Positions 1-15,079 of a DNA stretch of 64,000 nt are shown here, piece after piece. Within the stretch, counting starts at the first letter, position 1. Each line of letters begins with the position of its first letter. The stretch comes from Apiotrichum sp. Y4204. Its lineage: Eukaryota > Basidiomycota > Tremellomycetes > Trichosporonales > Trichosporonaceae. The translations under genes were made by a program, and so were the position numbers. The stretch is taken from assembly GCA_025531455.1 (NCBI GenBank), contig JAMYHL010000015.1, positions 1 to 64,000 of the forward strand. Reading direction: 5' to 3'. The notes below the pieces were generated by a model. It searched no databases and was not told where the DNA came from. It saw only the letters and a list, made by a program, of their open reading frames with translations.

Positions 1-296
1 TTCAAACATTCAAACATTCATACAGACATACTCATCACATCCCACCTTCCTATCTCTCCTCGTTGCCACAGCAATCACACCATACCTCGTTGTACCAGGC
101 AGATTCAGTAACCGGACACTGCATGCACTCGTGCACCCAACCCGGCTCCCCGACAGGCCCGCAGCCCGTCAAGCCCGCAGCCAGGCAAGCCGTTGGGCGT
201 GCCAAGCAGGCCGGAGAAGCATCCATCAAGCATCGAGGTGCGCACAGGAACAGAGAGGGGATAGTCTTCAGGCTGCAGGGCGGGCATATGTGCCGC

Positions 297-392
297 ACTC
301 ACGCATTCGCGCACTTACGCATTCGCGCACTCACGCATTCGCGCACTCACGCATTCGCGCACTCACGCATTCGCGCACTCACGCATTCGCGC
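297..392. repeat. 16-bp minisatellite, 6 copies
   Basis: Six head-to-tail copies of a 16-bp unit (ACTCACGCATTCGCGC). Only the second copy differs, by a single C to T. It lies in a gene-free stretch, and the near-perfect copies suggest recent expansion. Confidence 0.95.
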
Positions 393-2229
393 ACCGGCCT
401 ACCGGCAGGCCAGCACGGGCACGGTCTCACCATTGCCTGAGCACAAGGGCGCCCAGCCCATCTCGGAACCCACGAACCCACGAATTCAGTACAATCCACG
501 GTGCACGGCGAGTACCCCTCCAGGATCCAAGGACCCCGGGGCCGGGCGTGGCTGGAATGTAGGATAGTAAACATGGTACACGGTCCAGGCCGGCGGCGGC
601 GCCGCCGTAGTGGGTTGTGGGTGGCTGAGAAGCGAGGGGCGAGGGGCGAAGGGGTGAGGGGGGCGAGAGTGGTGGATCGAGTGGAGATTGGGCATCAGTC
701 AGTGTACACTGCTTGATAGATCAGCCTTGGTCATTGATCAATGAGCGTGTATGTAATGCAACTTTGGTACTTGGGTACTTGGGCCATGGGATCGCCCAGA
801 AGGCCGAAAACCTTCTAGACTCTGGGCTAGCGGCTGATCCCGGATCGGCGGATCGGCGCGGTCTAGCGCTATTATATCGACTAGTCTACGGATCTGCAGG
901 TCGTTGATGCCAAAGCGGGATGATAGAGATTCTTGTTAGAGCCACCGAGCCACGGGGCAAAGGGGTTGGGACACAATTACACAAAGCTATACATGGGTTT
1001 GTAGGATGATCAGGACATTGGGATGGCTAGGGGGCGGCGCCGCGCCGATGCGATGTGATGCGCGGTACCCCGGCGTGAGTGCCCCGTCTGACGATCGGCC
1101 TGGCGGAGCGACGAGCGCCATGGGTCCAGCCCCGGGTCTGGAGGGCCCCAGCCGCGGCATCCGGCTCCGGCAGCTCGGCATCCCGGGGCAGTATCGGCTA
1201 CGTGGCTACTGGGCCCCGAAGCTCTGGTCCGATTCCGATCACTGATGGCCCACAGCAGTGATCGGATAGAGTATCAGATATACCAATCTCAGATTCTGCC
1301 AGTCAGCCTCCTGGACTGTTCGTGGCATAGCGTGCAGCGCGTAGCACGCAGCACGCAGTCCCATCTCCATGTTTGTTTACCTCGCTCAGCTCGACCTGGA
1401 GGTGGCGGTATACGCTGCGGGCCGGCGGTCGCGGCTTGAAACGCGTGGCGGCGGTGCGAGCTCGAGCTTGCGAGCTTGCGAGTGCGAGGTTTGGCCGCCT
1501 GGCCGCCTGGCAGCTGCCCAGCTGGCAGACCACCTCGCTGCACCTCGCTGCGCCTCGCACACGGCCACGACCATTGCGGATTCCTGCACTTTGTCGGATA
1601 TACAGATAGGCAATAGGGGATCAAGTGCCACACCCCCTTTCTGCATCTGCAGACTATTTCTGTGTATCGGCCCATTACCTGATCCAAATCGAGCCTGTGA
1701 TCGGACACGGCGCCATCCTGAGGCCTGAGGGCCTCAGGAGCGCTGAGAGGCCAGGAGTGCAGGAGCTGCGAAGGACACCCTGGTGGCGTATCGCCCACAG
1801 GCCGCGCCTAGTAGGCCCCATCTGGAGTGACCGGAGCGAGCCTCTCGTCCTTGGTCCACTCGTCACTCGTCGCTGGATCTAGTTCTCCATGCTGGCGCGG
1901 CAGGTTCTTGTCCCACCTGCGCTGCGCGCTGCGCTTGTGTCCCTCGGTTCTTCGCCAGTCGTTCAGCCAGCATGCTCGATATGGATCATTTGGACGGTCG
2001 AAATCCTAGTCAAGCTCGAGATTGATGGTATCCGTAGCCACGCAGAGAACGCGCGTTCATACGAATTGATGCCATCGGTATATCTGCAGCGTTCCGCGGC
2101 GCCGCGGCGCGCCGCGCGGTCCGCTTCACCCGCCAGGCCCGCCAGGAATGTTCATCGGTGCAAAGCGCAGGAATAACCCAACTTGTGCACCTAACATCTA
2201 CGCTTTCACTACTGTCTTCACGCTCGAAT

Positions 2230-2255
2230 CCGGGCATGACGGACCGCATGCCCGG
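2230..2255. repeat. perfect 9-bp inverted repeat with 8-nt loop
   Basis: CCGGGCATG is followed after 8 nt by its exact reverse complement CATGCCCGG. The hairpin sits in non-coding sequence and no T-run follows it. Its role is unknown. Confidence 0.7.
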
Positions 2256-3741
2256 CCGGGCTATCACCCGCACGGCGGTCAGCGGCCGGCAGGCGGTGAA
2301 GAGTTGTATAAGCCGTCGACGTCGGTATGATGGAATCGTGCAGAGCCCACTGCGCAGCATTCATTGTATCATTAGATCATTATGTGTGCCGTACACGTGC
2401 TGTTTCTACAAGCTCGAAAGCTTACACCGCAACCCGCTGCTGGTGGTGACTCCCCAACGCAGCGGCTCTGATGATGGTCATCGCCTTGTGGTGCTGTACG
2501 TAGGTCCGCCGTCCGATCAGTGCTGTCATAGGAACACATCCGTTCCGTCATCCAACCTTGAATAAACTGTGGTGAGTCGTTTCGACCAACTACAGACCTC
2601 CAATGTATTCAGCGGTCGTTGCGCCGCGCGGCGTGGGGCCTGGCTGCCGAGCCAGAAATGTTGCTGCAGAGGAACATACATACTGTATTTTTTGGTTAAC
2701 TTTGTGAGATCGAATTGCTGGGGTCTGGGGGTATGGTCGCGTGCCCCCATTCAACGACCTGTCTGACCAGCATCGTCGGCATTCCGCCCCAGTGATATCA
2801 GTAGTCAACCTGGAGGTGCATTCATTGATCATTGCTTGGATATATTCACAAACAGGTGCATCCTGGTTATCGACCTGATTCTTGACATTGCACACTCGGT
2901 CATCGTTGTCGAATTGCACGAACTTGTCCAGGTTATTGAATCGCCCATCTGGTGGGACACATCCCATCATCGCCACCCACCATTCCACTGCAATTAGCCG
3001 ACAGACTCCCTCTCTAGTCTCAGTCCCCATCGTCCATCCCGCATTCCGCATTCAGCATTCAGCGATCCAGCAACCTCCAAGCTGTGCAACGCGCCGTCAC
3101 GCTCGATCTCGACCAGGGCACTAGTCGATTCCAGTCTGCTTGCTCGCCGTTCGCAAGTGGCGATGGCAACACGTACACAGAATCTGCGTTGAAATAGACG
3201 TTACATCGCGAGGAACGACGAAAGAGGGAAAAAAGCAGCTACAGTAGTAGTGTGTGCTCAGCCAGAGCCAAGAAACACTTCCCGACCTCACTGCCGGCGC
3301 GGGTGTTTCATAACCCAAAGCAAAAACAACACCCCCCAACCGAATCACAAGTATCACAATCCGAGCCCACCATCTATCCATCTTGTTACCTCTTTCCCAG
3401 TTGCCACATATCCAACCTAACACACTCCTTTGACAGTGAGTATCGACATCGTTTCATGCGCGTCCCCTCCTCGTGTATGCGCCCACACGACATGGACAAT
3501 GAATGGCCCGGCTCGGCAAGCCGTCTCCTATACTCTTGTCACTCCCGGCCCTCGAGGCGACGCGCATCTCCTTACCTTGTTGCCCTTCGGCCTTATCCCC
3601 TCTCCTCCGCTGACTCCAGTGCCTCTCCGGGCGCAGTCCGCCCACCATGCGCGCGATGCGCGCGATCCATACGCGCATAGCACACACCAGCGCACGCGTC
3701 GCCGCTCGACGTCATCCGCCCCACGCCCCTCGTTTGACGAC

Positions 3742-4855
3742 ATGGACCCCTTTACCCTCGCGGAGGAGCAGCCTGCACGCGAGGCGCAGGAGCCGATGAG
3801 CCCCGTGACTGTTGTCCGTGAGTAGAGTGGCGCACAGAATTCTTGGCCGTGCGGAGTCCTTGGCGGGAAGCCGTGAAGACCACAGGAGGCACTGGTGGCG
3901 CGTTCTTCGAGTCTTGCGCACCGCAGAACGACCGCCTGCGACTACTCGCTGCGCCATCAATCTTGTCCCAGGCACTCACACCCCAGTCTATGTCGTCTTC
4001 ATTTACATCCTCTGGCAGATCCTCACGCGGTCCGACGACGAGATCCTCTCGCACCTTCCTTCATCATCACCACTCCTCGGTCAGCATGGTGTGGAGCAGC
4101 GTCCTTCAGCGCCGAGTCCCAACTCCCAGCCCTCAACGCCGTATCAGTTCCCGTACGGCCTCCCGCAACTACCGCAGGCCCCGGCAGCCCTGGGTCTCTC
4201 CGCCGAACCGGCTACTGCGTCCACCTGGCGCACCGTTGCCCAGTCATTCCTGTACCCGATTTATATCGGCGTGACACTCCTCGCCATTCCGCTGCCGATT
4301 ATCATGGACGCGCTCCGCATTCTCGCTTCCATCATCTCCACCATCCTCTACCCCGTCACATGGACAGCCCGCCTGTTGACGCGCACATTCCTCCTCGCCC
4401 CGCTCAATGTCCTCCGCTCCTTCCTTTACACGCTCTACCCCGTCTACGTGTTTGTCGGAGGCGTGGTAGGCGTCGGCGCCATGCTCGGCGTCACTATCGG
4501 CTGGGTCGGGCGTTTCTTGATGTGGCTTCTCCTCGGACGCCGCTCGGCCCCCGCATCATCGGGAAAGAAGACGTCCTCGAAGAAGAAGCGTAGCAGTAAA
4601 CGTTACTCTGCGCCGCCACAGCCGCAGCTCGTGTACGACTTTGAGCGTGATTTCGAGGCCCCTCGCGAGCGGGATGTAAGCTGGCATCGCGATCGAGACG
4701 CCGAGCCGCTTCGCTCGCCATCATTCGAGTACGAGCGCAGATATCTCCCCATTGTCGACTATGTCATCACCGACGACATGGCCGGCCGAGACTCTCGCGG
4801 GACGGCGCGAGAGGCCGTCGTCCTTGGCGTCCGTCGTCGCGGCATGCGCGCCTAG
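3742..4855 (+). CDS. hypothetical multi-pass membrane protein
   Basis: A two-exon model, 3742-3817 and 3987-4855, gives 314 aa. The donor GTGAGT is at 3818 and the acceptor CCCCAG ends at 3986; an alternative acceptor at 3971 is also in phase. A short hydrophobic segment (VYVVFIYILW) follows the intron. A Ser/Pro/Gln-rich linker comes next, then a cluster of about four hydrophobic segments in the middle of the protein (roughly 4240-4540). A Lys/Arg/Ser-rich patch (GKKTSSKKKRSSKR) and a charged tail ending in basic residues complete it. The hydrophobic cluster with few polar breaks suggests an ER or lipid-droplet membrane protein, perhaps of promethin/LDO type, but that is only a lead. I do not recognise the family. 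The start rests on the first ATG in phase with the donor; an additional upstream exon cannot be excluded. Confidence 0.7.
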
Positions 4856-5158
4856 TCTCCCGTCTGTTTCCTGTTCGAGATGCCAGATCCATATTCCAAC
4901 CACACAGTTTGTATCGCCCAAGTGTCCTGTAACGTTTTCGTTAAGCCCTCTTATCCATAGCTGTGAATAGTCCATCTCACAACCTCCTCTCTCCCCCCCT
5001 TTTTTGTTCTCGTCGAAAGACACTGCTTGTCGCCGTTTCTAGGGCCTGATACACGACCACGTTCATGCGCACACTCCACGCGCCAGTGGCTACTCTGATG
5101 CATGTTGATGATGTACGTCTATCCTATGTGTGATGTCCTACTTCGTGTGGTCCTTGCC
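4856..5158. other. convergent 3' intergenic region
   Basis: About 300 bp between two genes that converge. T-rich stretches (near 4995-5015) are compatible with 3' UTRs and polyadenylation signals. No gene is seen. Confidence 0.6.
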
Positions 5159-7040
5159 TTAAAACATAATCTTTGCGTTTGCGTACATGCCCAGCATAGG
5201 GCTCAGGCCGTCTCGCGTGCGCGTCGGCCCAATCTCCTTTTCGCCGCCAAACTTTGCGAGGAACTCTGCCTGGTCATACACTGTAATCTTGCGGCGCCGG
5301 AAACCCTTTACGCTGGCGGATGAGAAAAAGTCGTCGCTGAGCGCCGCGCGCGCCTTTGCGCCCTTTGGCCGCGGCGCCGACTCGTTGCGCACCGGCGAGT
5401 TCATGATGAGCGAGTATGTATCCTTGAGAAGCTCAAAGTCTGTGGGGAAGAAAATGTCGAAAAAGCCCTGCTTGACCAGGAATGTGCTGCACGGCACCAT
5501 CGTGTTGCCGTAGCGCGTCTGGACGACCGGCCCGTTCCGCCCGGGCACCGCGTCTGGGAGCTGGCTAAAGTCCGACATGAGCAACCGGTGTGCCGGCAGC
5601 TGGTTGCGCAAGCGCTCAAGGAACGCGACCGCCTTGGTGGGGATAAAGTCCGCGCTGGTGAGGTTGGGGGCGAACGGAATACCGGCGTACACGTTGCGCA
5701 GGGCCGCGGACGACAGCAGCGGCTTGGTGAGCGGGGGCTGGGTCGCGGGGCTTGGTGGCAAGAGCCGGCGGTATGCCATCACGCGGCGGAGGAGGGGGTC
5801 CGTCAGGCGCTCGTACCGGACGGAGAAGTCGCCAAATGCGTCGATGCAGACCATTGCCTGACGCGGCTCGAGGGTGGACATTTCGTACCGGATCATATCG
5901 TGCGCGAGGTTGTCCTGACGGTTAGGAAACGAAGATCTGGTATCGTACTCACAAAGACCTCGTTGGCGATTACAAAGCACGGCTCAGACGAGCCGCCCTG
6001 CCACTTGAAAAAGTCCTGGTTGATGATCTCGACGTTGCTGTAGCCAGCCTTGGTCGCACGATCCCGCTGGATCCTAGCCAGCAATGGAGAAATTTCGATA
6101 ATCTTGTAATGCGTCTTGGCAAACACTTCTGGGTGCTCTTCGCTGAGCATCCGCAGCGCATCCATCATGAATGATCCGTTGCCCGCGCCAACCTCGTAAA
6201 TGATCAGATCCTCGTGAGGGAACTGATTGCGCATGTACTGCCGCAGGATCGCCGCCATGAGCGACCGTGCAAAGTACGGCTTGAACAGCTCTGTCGGCGT
6301 GTGCCACACCTGCCGGCCTAGCCCCTCGCCGGGCTTTTGCCCCGCAGCCGCCGCCTGCGCCTGCGGAGTACCTGGCAGCGCTCCTCCGTATTCCACCTCA
6401 TACCGCTCCGCCACCGAGTGCTGGAACGCCGTCTGATTGCGGAACTGAGAAAAGTCGTAGCCCTTGTCGTCTGGCGGCGTGAAGATGGTGACATTCTTCG
6501 AAAAGTACCCATAGTGAGGCTGCGTGTGAGTATCATCAACAAGGGCAAAGACTTACGTTGTACAGGCTGTCATCGATAAAGTCGCGTACAAGCATCTTGA
6601 CGCGCGTCGGCGGCTCGCGGTAGTGTGCGACCTCTGCGGCCGTCACGACGCGATAGTTATCAGACTGTCATAGGCGTGAGCGTCACTTCCATTTCACCTC
6701 CACTTTAGATACCCACCTCGGGATCATCGTCTTCCCAAGTTAGCGATGTGTTGAAGTTGAAGCGGTCCTTGCCGCGGCCAGAGCTGCCGACGGGTGACGT
6801 TCCTTTCCGCGTGATGGGCTGCGCAGCCTGCGCGGCCGGCGCGGCCGGCGCAGGCTTGGACGCCTCAGGACGGTCCTGTCGCGGCTTGGGCGGTTCGGAA
6901 GGATCTGACGGCGCTGGCTGCGCGGCATTGGACGCGGACCTGGCGGAAAAGGTGCTGGGCGACGCCGAGATCGCCGAGACGGCTGACCCGACGCGGCGCG
7001 AGGAGAGCTCGCGGATCGCCCGGCGCGTAAGTCCGGACAT
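5159..7040 (-). CDS. MidA/NDUFAF7-family SAM-dependent methyltransferase, mitochondrial
   Basis: Four exons on the reverse strand (7040-6717, 6664-6557, 6519-5953, 5914-5159), all breaking between codons, give 584 aa. The first 100 residues are rich in Arg, Ser, Ala and Pro and lack acidic residues early on, as in a mitochondrial targeting sequence. After it comes the Methyltransf_28 (DUF185) core. The SAM-binding loop YEVGAGNGSF lies at about residues 252-261, followed by a conserved acidic strand and the later motif NQDFF. In animals NDUFAF7 methylates an arginine of the complex I subunit NDUFS2. Fungi have this family and a related DUF185 branch, so the exact substrate is inferred. The gene is divergent from RecQ with 507 bp between the start codons. 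The last exon is the most variable part. Confidence 0.85.
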
Positions 7041-7547
7041 GGGTGTGTGTATGTGGTGTCTGTAATGGGCTGCGTATGGAGAACGGAGGCGGTAGCGAGC
7101 GCGATCGTCTAAGTGACGACGAGGACCCGTATGCGATCATGCCGGTGACATGCCCTCCGCAGCCAAGACTAGATATAGAGTGCCACAAGGCATAATCCCG
7201 TACCTCCAGGGTGAGGCGGTTGACTGGACCGGTGCACATGTTTGGTTCCGACTTGCGGTTGTGCTTTTTGCCACCCAACGTAAACAAAACCCCCCAAGGT
7301 CCGCCCAACGCGTACCCGTGCAAAATCATATCATACAAAACGCGTGTGACCACCCAGAACGCGGTCCTGTACGGTTGACTGTGGTTGTGAGGTGACGCGT
7401 TTGACTTCTTCCAATTCTGTCCAAAACTACTCCCCCCCAATATACCCATACCACACACCACAGCAAATCCTTCTATCCATCCATCCCACCCTCCCAGCAA
7501 TGCTTCTGCTTCAGACACCGATATCACGAGTTTGATCGTAATCAACA
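7041..7547. promoter_or_regulatory. bidirectional promoter of methyltransferase and RecQ genes
   Basis: This is the only spacer between two divergently read start codons, so both promoters must lie here. It contains three ACGCGT hexamers (listed separately) and C-rich runs. The RecQ-proximal end is C/T-rich, as in many fungal leaders. Confidence 0.7.
7308..7400. promoter_or_regulatory. three ACGCGT (MluI cell-cycle box) motifs
   Basis: ACGCGT occurs at 7308-7313, 7340-7345 and 7395-7400, about 150-240 bp upstream of the RecQ start. In yeasts ACGCGT is the binding site of MBF, which drives G1/S expression of DNA replication and repair genes. Three copies in 93 bp exceed chance for a 6-mer. 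Control of RecQ by MBF is inferred. Confidence 0.6.
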
Positions 7548-11588
<4,041 letters not shown>

Positions 11589-12003
11589 CAGCCATCTGCC
11601 AAGAAGTTGTCAAAGTTTTGTGTGCCTCGACGAAACGACTAGGCTTATAGCCTCACGTAGTCATTACGTGATGACCCCGTTCATCAAGCTACTCACTATG
11701 CATTAGCATCAGAGATGAACCTTGCGGGTGACTCACGGTCAGGCGCGGGCATTGACGAGGGTTTTACCTAGACTATATCGCTGGAACCACGTTTCCGGCC
11801 GCTCCTCAGATCATCAGGCGATCGTGAACAAACATGCTGGCGACTCGAAACGGGCACAGTTCGCAAACCTAACTCTGTATCTGGCAACCATATTCGGCTG
11901 ACATCGAGGCGTTACAAGATTGGTGATCGGCGCCGTACGATCGCGTTGTGAAAAGTCATTACGCAACACACCACCAGTCGCGCAGCCGCCGCCGAGCCGT
12001 CTC
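11589..12003. other. RecQ 3' region up to the transposon target site
   Basis: About 415 bp with no open frame of interest. It holds the RecQ 3' UTR and then unique sequence up to the duplicated target site of the Mutator-like element. Confidence 0.6.
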
Positions 12004-12012
12004 CCACACTGT
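12004..12012. repeat. left 9-bp target-site duplication (CCACACTGT)
   Basis: The same nonamer directly abuts both ends of the transposon, here and at 15080-15088. Nine base pairs is the length usual for Mutator-like elements. Confidence 0.92.
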
Positions 12013-12109
12013 CGCAGATGTGCTATACACGAGAGCGATCGTAGACTGGCACGAGATTGGCAATTATGCAAGCCACGTTGTATGGGCAGAATGCCGGCAT
12101 GCTGCCAAC
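12013..12109. repeat. left terminal inverted repeat
   Basis: 97 bp, the reverse complement of 14983-15079. Positions 12013-12064 match perfectly. The remainder matches at roughly three of four positions without gaps. Confidence 0.93.
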
Positions 12110-12207
12110 CCTGAATCTGCTCGTCAACCGCAACGTCCTGCAAGACACCTAGAGTGAGCTGCTCGCCACCAGAGACGCGCTGCTCGCCATCAGAGACGCT
12201 GTGCATG

Positions 12208-14826
12208 CTACCGGGGTGCGCCCCACCCCATTGGGTGAACTACAAAGGCCATGGGTGGGGCCTGGGCCGCCCAGTGCGGCAGCGGAGGATACTGAGGGTA
12301 CGGAGGGTACGGCAGAGGGTACGGATGATACCTAGAGTACGGCGCCGCCATCGCCGAGGCCGGCGGCACCGTTGCCGAGGGCGCAGGCGGCGGCAGCGGC
12401 GCCGCTATCGCCGACGCCGCTATCGCCGACGCCGCTGTTGCCGCCACTGCAGCCGCAGGAGCCGCAGGAGCCGGCCTGAAGGCGGCACCTATCAAGTTCG
12501 ATGCGCTCGAGGTTGCAGGCGGTCGCCAAGGCTCTCTAGGTGCGCGCCGGCAGACATACCGGTGGTTGACATGCTTGCCGCAGTAGTCGCAGTACCGCAG
12601 GACGTGGCCGTTCTTGTCGCGCCGCACAGGCGGCTCCGACGCCGAGGCCTGGGTTGCAGTTGAGCCTCGAGAACCGTCCTGTTCCTCGGCCGCCACCGCT
12701 CGAGCCGTCGCGGCTCTCTCGGCTGCAGTCGGCATGCGGCGAGACGGCCTGCCGTCCTGGGTGCCCCCTTGCGCACCTCGCCCTCTGGCAGGCAGGCGAA
12801 CCGTCCGGTCGGGCTCATTACCGTCACCGTAGACGACATCGAGCTGCGAGGAGGTGTAGTTGACGCCGCGCGAGCGGATGACGAAAGGTGGCCGAAGGCT
12901 GTTAAAATGGACGGTTTCGTCGCCGTTCTCGGCTCGAGTTCGAGAGCCGTGTTGCGGCAACTGTTCTCGAGTGAAGTGGATGTCCCCGTACTTGCAAAGC
13001 GTCCCCTCGTCATCTAGCAACCAGTGCGCACCTATTAGCGAGAGGGGGACGAAATGTCGCTCGATATCGGCCGCGCGCGCGGCGCGCATCTGGGCAAGCA
13101 TCCAGTGCTTGCAGGGCAGGTTGTAGGTTGCGGTGAAGCCGCCACTGCAGGCCGTCTCGCGAGAGGCGTCGGCTCGATCGAACTCGGCTCGAGCTAGACG
13201 ATATTGAGCATGTAGGAGGTGCAGCGCGCGCCTCGCGACGAAGCCGAACAGCTCAGAGAAGGACAGTGGCAAGCCGCCACCTCCACGGGACAGTTCTCGA
13301 GACATGTTGTCAACCGCGGTGATCCATATCTGATCGAACCGCTCGCGCATGATCGTCACTAGGTGAACTAGGTCGCCTGTCGCTGTTCGCAGACGTCCTT
13401 TGAGACACCGGTGGGCTCCTTCTACTCGAGAAGTCGACCGGACACCGAGTGTCGGCCACTTCTTGGTGTAGGCGGCAATAAACAGGTGTCCGTCTCGATC
13501 GAGACGACGTCTAGCGTACCTATAGAGGCCGTTGAAGCCGGGGCGGCTCGAGTAAGTCGTCTCCAACGCTGCAACTGCCGTCCGCAACTGCTCGAGGGTG
13601 TAGGCGTCGGCCGCCAAGTTCCACGCCTCCATGAACTTGTCCCACAGGTCCTGCTCAAGGCCGCCTCTGTGGATTGCAATGTTCTGTCGAATGTGCCAAA
13701 TGCAGAGGAGAAATGCGACTCGATCGGCGTCGAAGACGCGCGGCAAGGCGGCTCGCAACCCCTTGTCCTTGTCGGTGATCAGGACGCCGACGCCGTCGAC
13801 GAAACCGTCACCCATGAACTCGAGCCATGTCCGCAACGCGCGCTCGTACCAGTCCGCACTCTCGTTTACCATGAGAACGATCGCCGAGACGAAGACGAAG
13901 CCGGTTGCGGTTGTGCCGGCGATCTCGAGAAGGGGGTACTTGTAGAGAGACGTCTTGTAGGTGCAGTCTAGTGCGAAGACGGTCGAAAAGCGGCGAGAGA
14001 GAATGCGCGCCTGATCGGTCGAGTAGAAAAAGCCGAGAACTTCACCGTTCTCGCCGACAAACACCTTCATAATGTCGCCGCGGCTAGCGGCTGTCGAGAC
14101 CGATCGTAAGAGAGTCTCGGCATCATTCACAGAGCGAGTTCGTCGCCGCCACGCGTGGGTGACGTTAACAACGGTTCGAAGAGTGTAGCGGCGTCCCTCA
14201 GGCCGCATCTTCATGCGCTGCAAGATGTCGAGAGGACGCTGGCCGAGAGCGGCTAGCTGCTCGATCTCTAGCCGCGCGGCTTCGATCGGTCGACGGTGCT
14301 CTGGGAACGAGGACGCCGGCAACGGTGGATGGTTGTGCGCGGCTGTTGCTACAAAACAGGCCCACAAGCCGTCTTCTCGGCGAGCTTGAATGGTGAATGG
14401 GCAGCCGGTGCAGTGGGTGTAGGCTGCGGATCGACGCGCGTCGGGGTGTTGAGCGAGCAATGGCTCGACGCGCGGCTCGCGTCCTTTCTTGCAACCGATC
14501 GTGACAAATGCGCAACCGGTCGGTTTCGACACCCCATTGGACGATCTCGTGACAACTGCAAAGCCGAGGCTTTCCGCCCACTCCTGCAGCTCTGCAATCA
14601 TCTCACGATGATCGTGGAACTGCTGCTGTGGGACTTCGGGGGTGTTTAGGTTGGTTTGACGGAGCAGAACTCGCTCCGCAAGGTGAACCGGTTGTCGGCG
14701 CGGCAACGGTTGTTGGGGCGTTCGATCAAGGATATTGTTGGGTTGCGACATGTAAATGCCGGCTCCCTCGGTGTCGGAGATCTCTGAGTCCGACATATCT
14801 TTTTCTCTAGTTTCCGGCGAGTCCAA
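12208..14826 (-). CDS. MULE transposase with FAR1-like and zinc-knuckle domains
   Basis: A single 872-aa frame. At the N-terminus a FAR1/WRKY-GCM1-like zinc region carries Cys105, Cys112, Cys139, Cys142 and the pair His164/His166 (HNH), likely to bind the terminal repeats. The DDE catalytic core follows. The first acid is Asp287 in ALDCTYK, the second Asp352 in TDKDKG, a CxxH motif lies at 375-378 (CIWH), and the third acid is Glu469 in SRVEGAH. Further on a SWIM-like Cys/His motif contains the sequence LPCKHW. Near residue 750 a CxxC...HxxxC knuckle (CDYC, then HRYVC) occurs. The tail is Ala/Pro-rich. The first ATG is 157 bp inside the right inverted repeat, leaving room for a promoter. Codon use includes many CGA/CTCGAG-type words unlike the neighbouring genes, consistent with a mobile origin. 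Confidence 0.93.
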   Translation of the reverse strand: MDSPETREKDMSDSEISDTEGAGIYMSQPNNILDRTPQQPLPRRQPVHLAERVLLRQTNLNTPEVPQQQFHDHREMIAELQEWAESLGFAVVTRSSNGVSKPTGCAFVTIGCKKGREPRVEPLLAQHPDARRSAAYTHCTGCPFTIQARREDGLWACFVATAAHNHPPLPASSFPEHRRPIEAARLEIEQLAALGQRPLDILQRMKMRPEGRRYTLRTVVNVTHAWRRRTRSVNDAETLLRSVSTAASRGDIMKVFVGENGEVLGFFYSTDQARILSRRFSTVFALDCTYKTSLYKYPLLEIAGTTATGFVFVSAIVLMVNESADWYERALRTWLEFMGDGFVDGVGVLITDKDKGLRAALPRVFDADRVAFLLCIWHIRQNIAIHRGGLEQDLWDKFMEAWNLAADAYTLEQLRTAVAALETTYSSRPGFNGLYRYARRRLDRDGHLFIAAYTKKWPTLGVRSTSRVEGAHRCLKGRLRTATGDLVHLVTIMRERFDQIWITAVDNMSRELSRGGGGLPLSFSELFGFVARRALHLLHAQYRLARAEFDRADASRETACSGGFTATYNLPCKHWMLAQMRAARAADIERHFVPLSLIGAHWLLDDEGTLCKYGDIHFTREQLPQHGSRTRAENGDETVHFNSLRPPFVIRSRGVNYTSSQLDVVYGDGNEPDRTVRLPARGRGAQGGTQDGRPSRRMPTAAERAATARAVAAEEQDGSRGSTATQASASEPPVRRDKNGHVLRYCDYCGKHVNHRYVCRRAPREPWRPPATSSASNLIGAAFRPAPAAPAAAVAATAASAIAASAIAAPLPPPAPSATVPPASAMAAPYSRYHPYPLPYPPYPQYPPLPHWAAQAPPMAFVVHPMGWGAPR

Positions 14827-14982
14827 CGGCGTCTCGATCGACGTTCTAGCACAAGAATTGAAGGAGAAATGGGATCGAGAAGATGGGTGGTAACTTGTGC
14901 GATGTCGAGTTCGAGGTACGTCATGTTAGCAGGTGCGGCTCGATCGCGTCCTTCGACGCGTATATCACGTGACTGATCGGCC

Positions 14983-15079
14983 GTTGGCAACATGTTGGCA
15001 TTCTCTCCATACAAAATGGCTGGCGGTATTGCCAATCTCGTGCCAGTCTACGATCGCTCTCGTGTATAGCACATCTGCG
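14983..15079. repeat. right terminal inverted repeat
   Basis: Reverse complement of 12013-12109, with the outermost 52 bp identical. A CACGTG hexamer lies just inside it (near 14967). Confidence 0.93.

Larger units (their letters stand above)
1..3741. other. gene-free stretch, possible leader at right end
   Basis: No open frame here shows a recognisable domain or a coherent exon chain. The stretch holds a 16-bp minisatellite, GC-rich palindromic patches and many GATC-rich words. The reverse-strand frame at 2590-3051 has a more protein-like composition between 2780 and 2960 but matches no family I know. The last few hundred bases before 3742 are C/T-rich and probably form the promoter and leader of the membrane-protein gene. 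Confidence 0.5.
12013..15079 (-). mobile_element. complete Mutator-like DNA transposon (MULE)
   Basis: The element is 3,067 bp. Its ends are reverse complements over 97 bp, with the outer 52 bp identical and the inner 45 bp about 70-75% identical. It starts CGCAGATG and ends CATCTGCG, and is flanked by an identical 9-bp direct repeat. One long intronless reverse-strand gene encodes a MULE-class transposase with no stop or frameshift. Perfect outer repeats, a perfect target duplication and an intact gene point to a recent insertion that could still be mobile. It inserted downstream of RecQ without breaking a gene. Confidence 0.95.

Noticed and set aside
2590..3051. 153-codon reverse frame with protein-like middle part
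   Set aside because: Residues around VQFDNDDRVCNVKNQVDNQD look more protein-like than average, but I know no family and see no exon partners; could be a gene relic.
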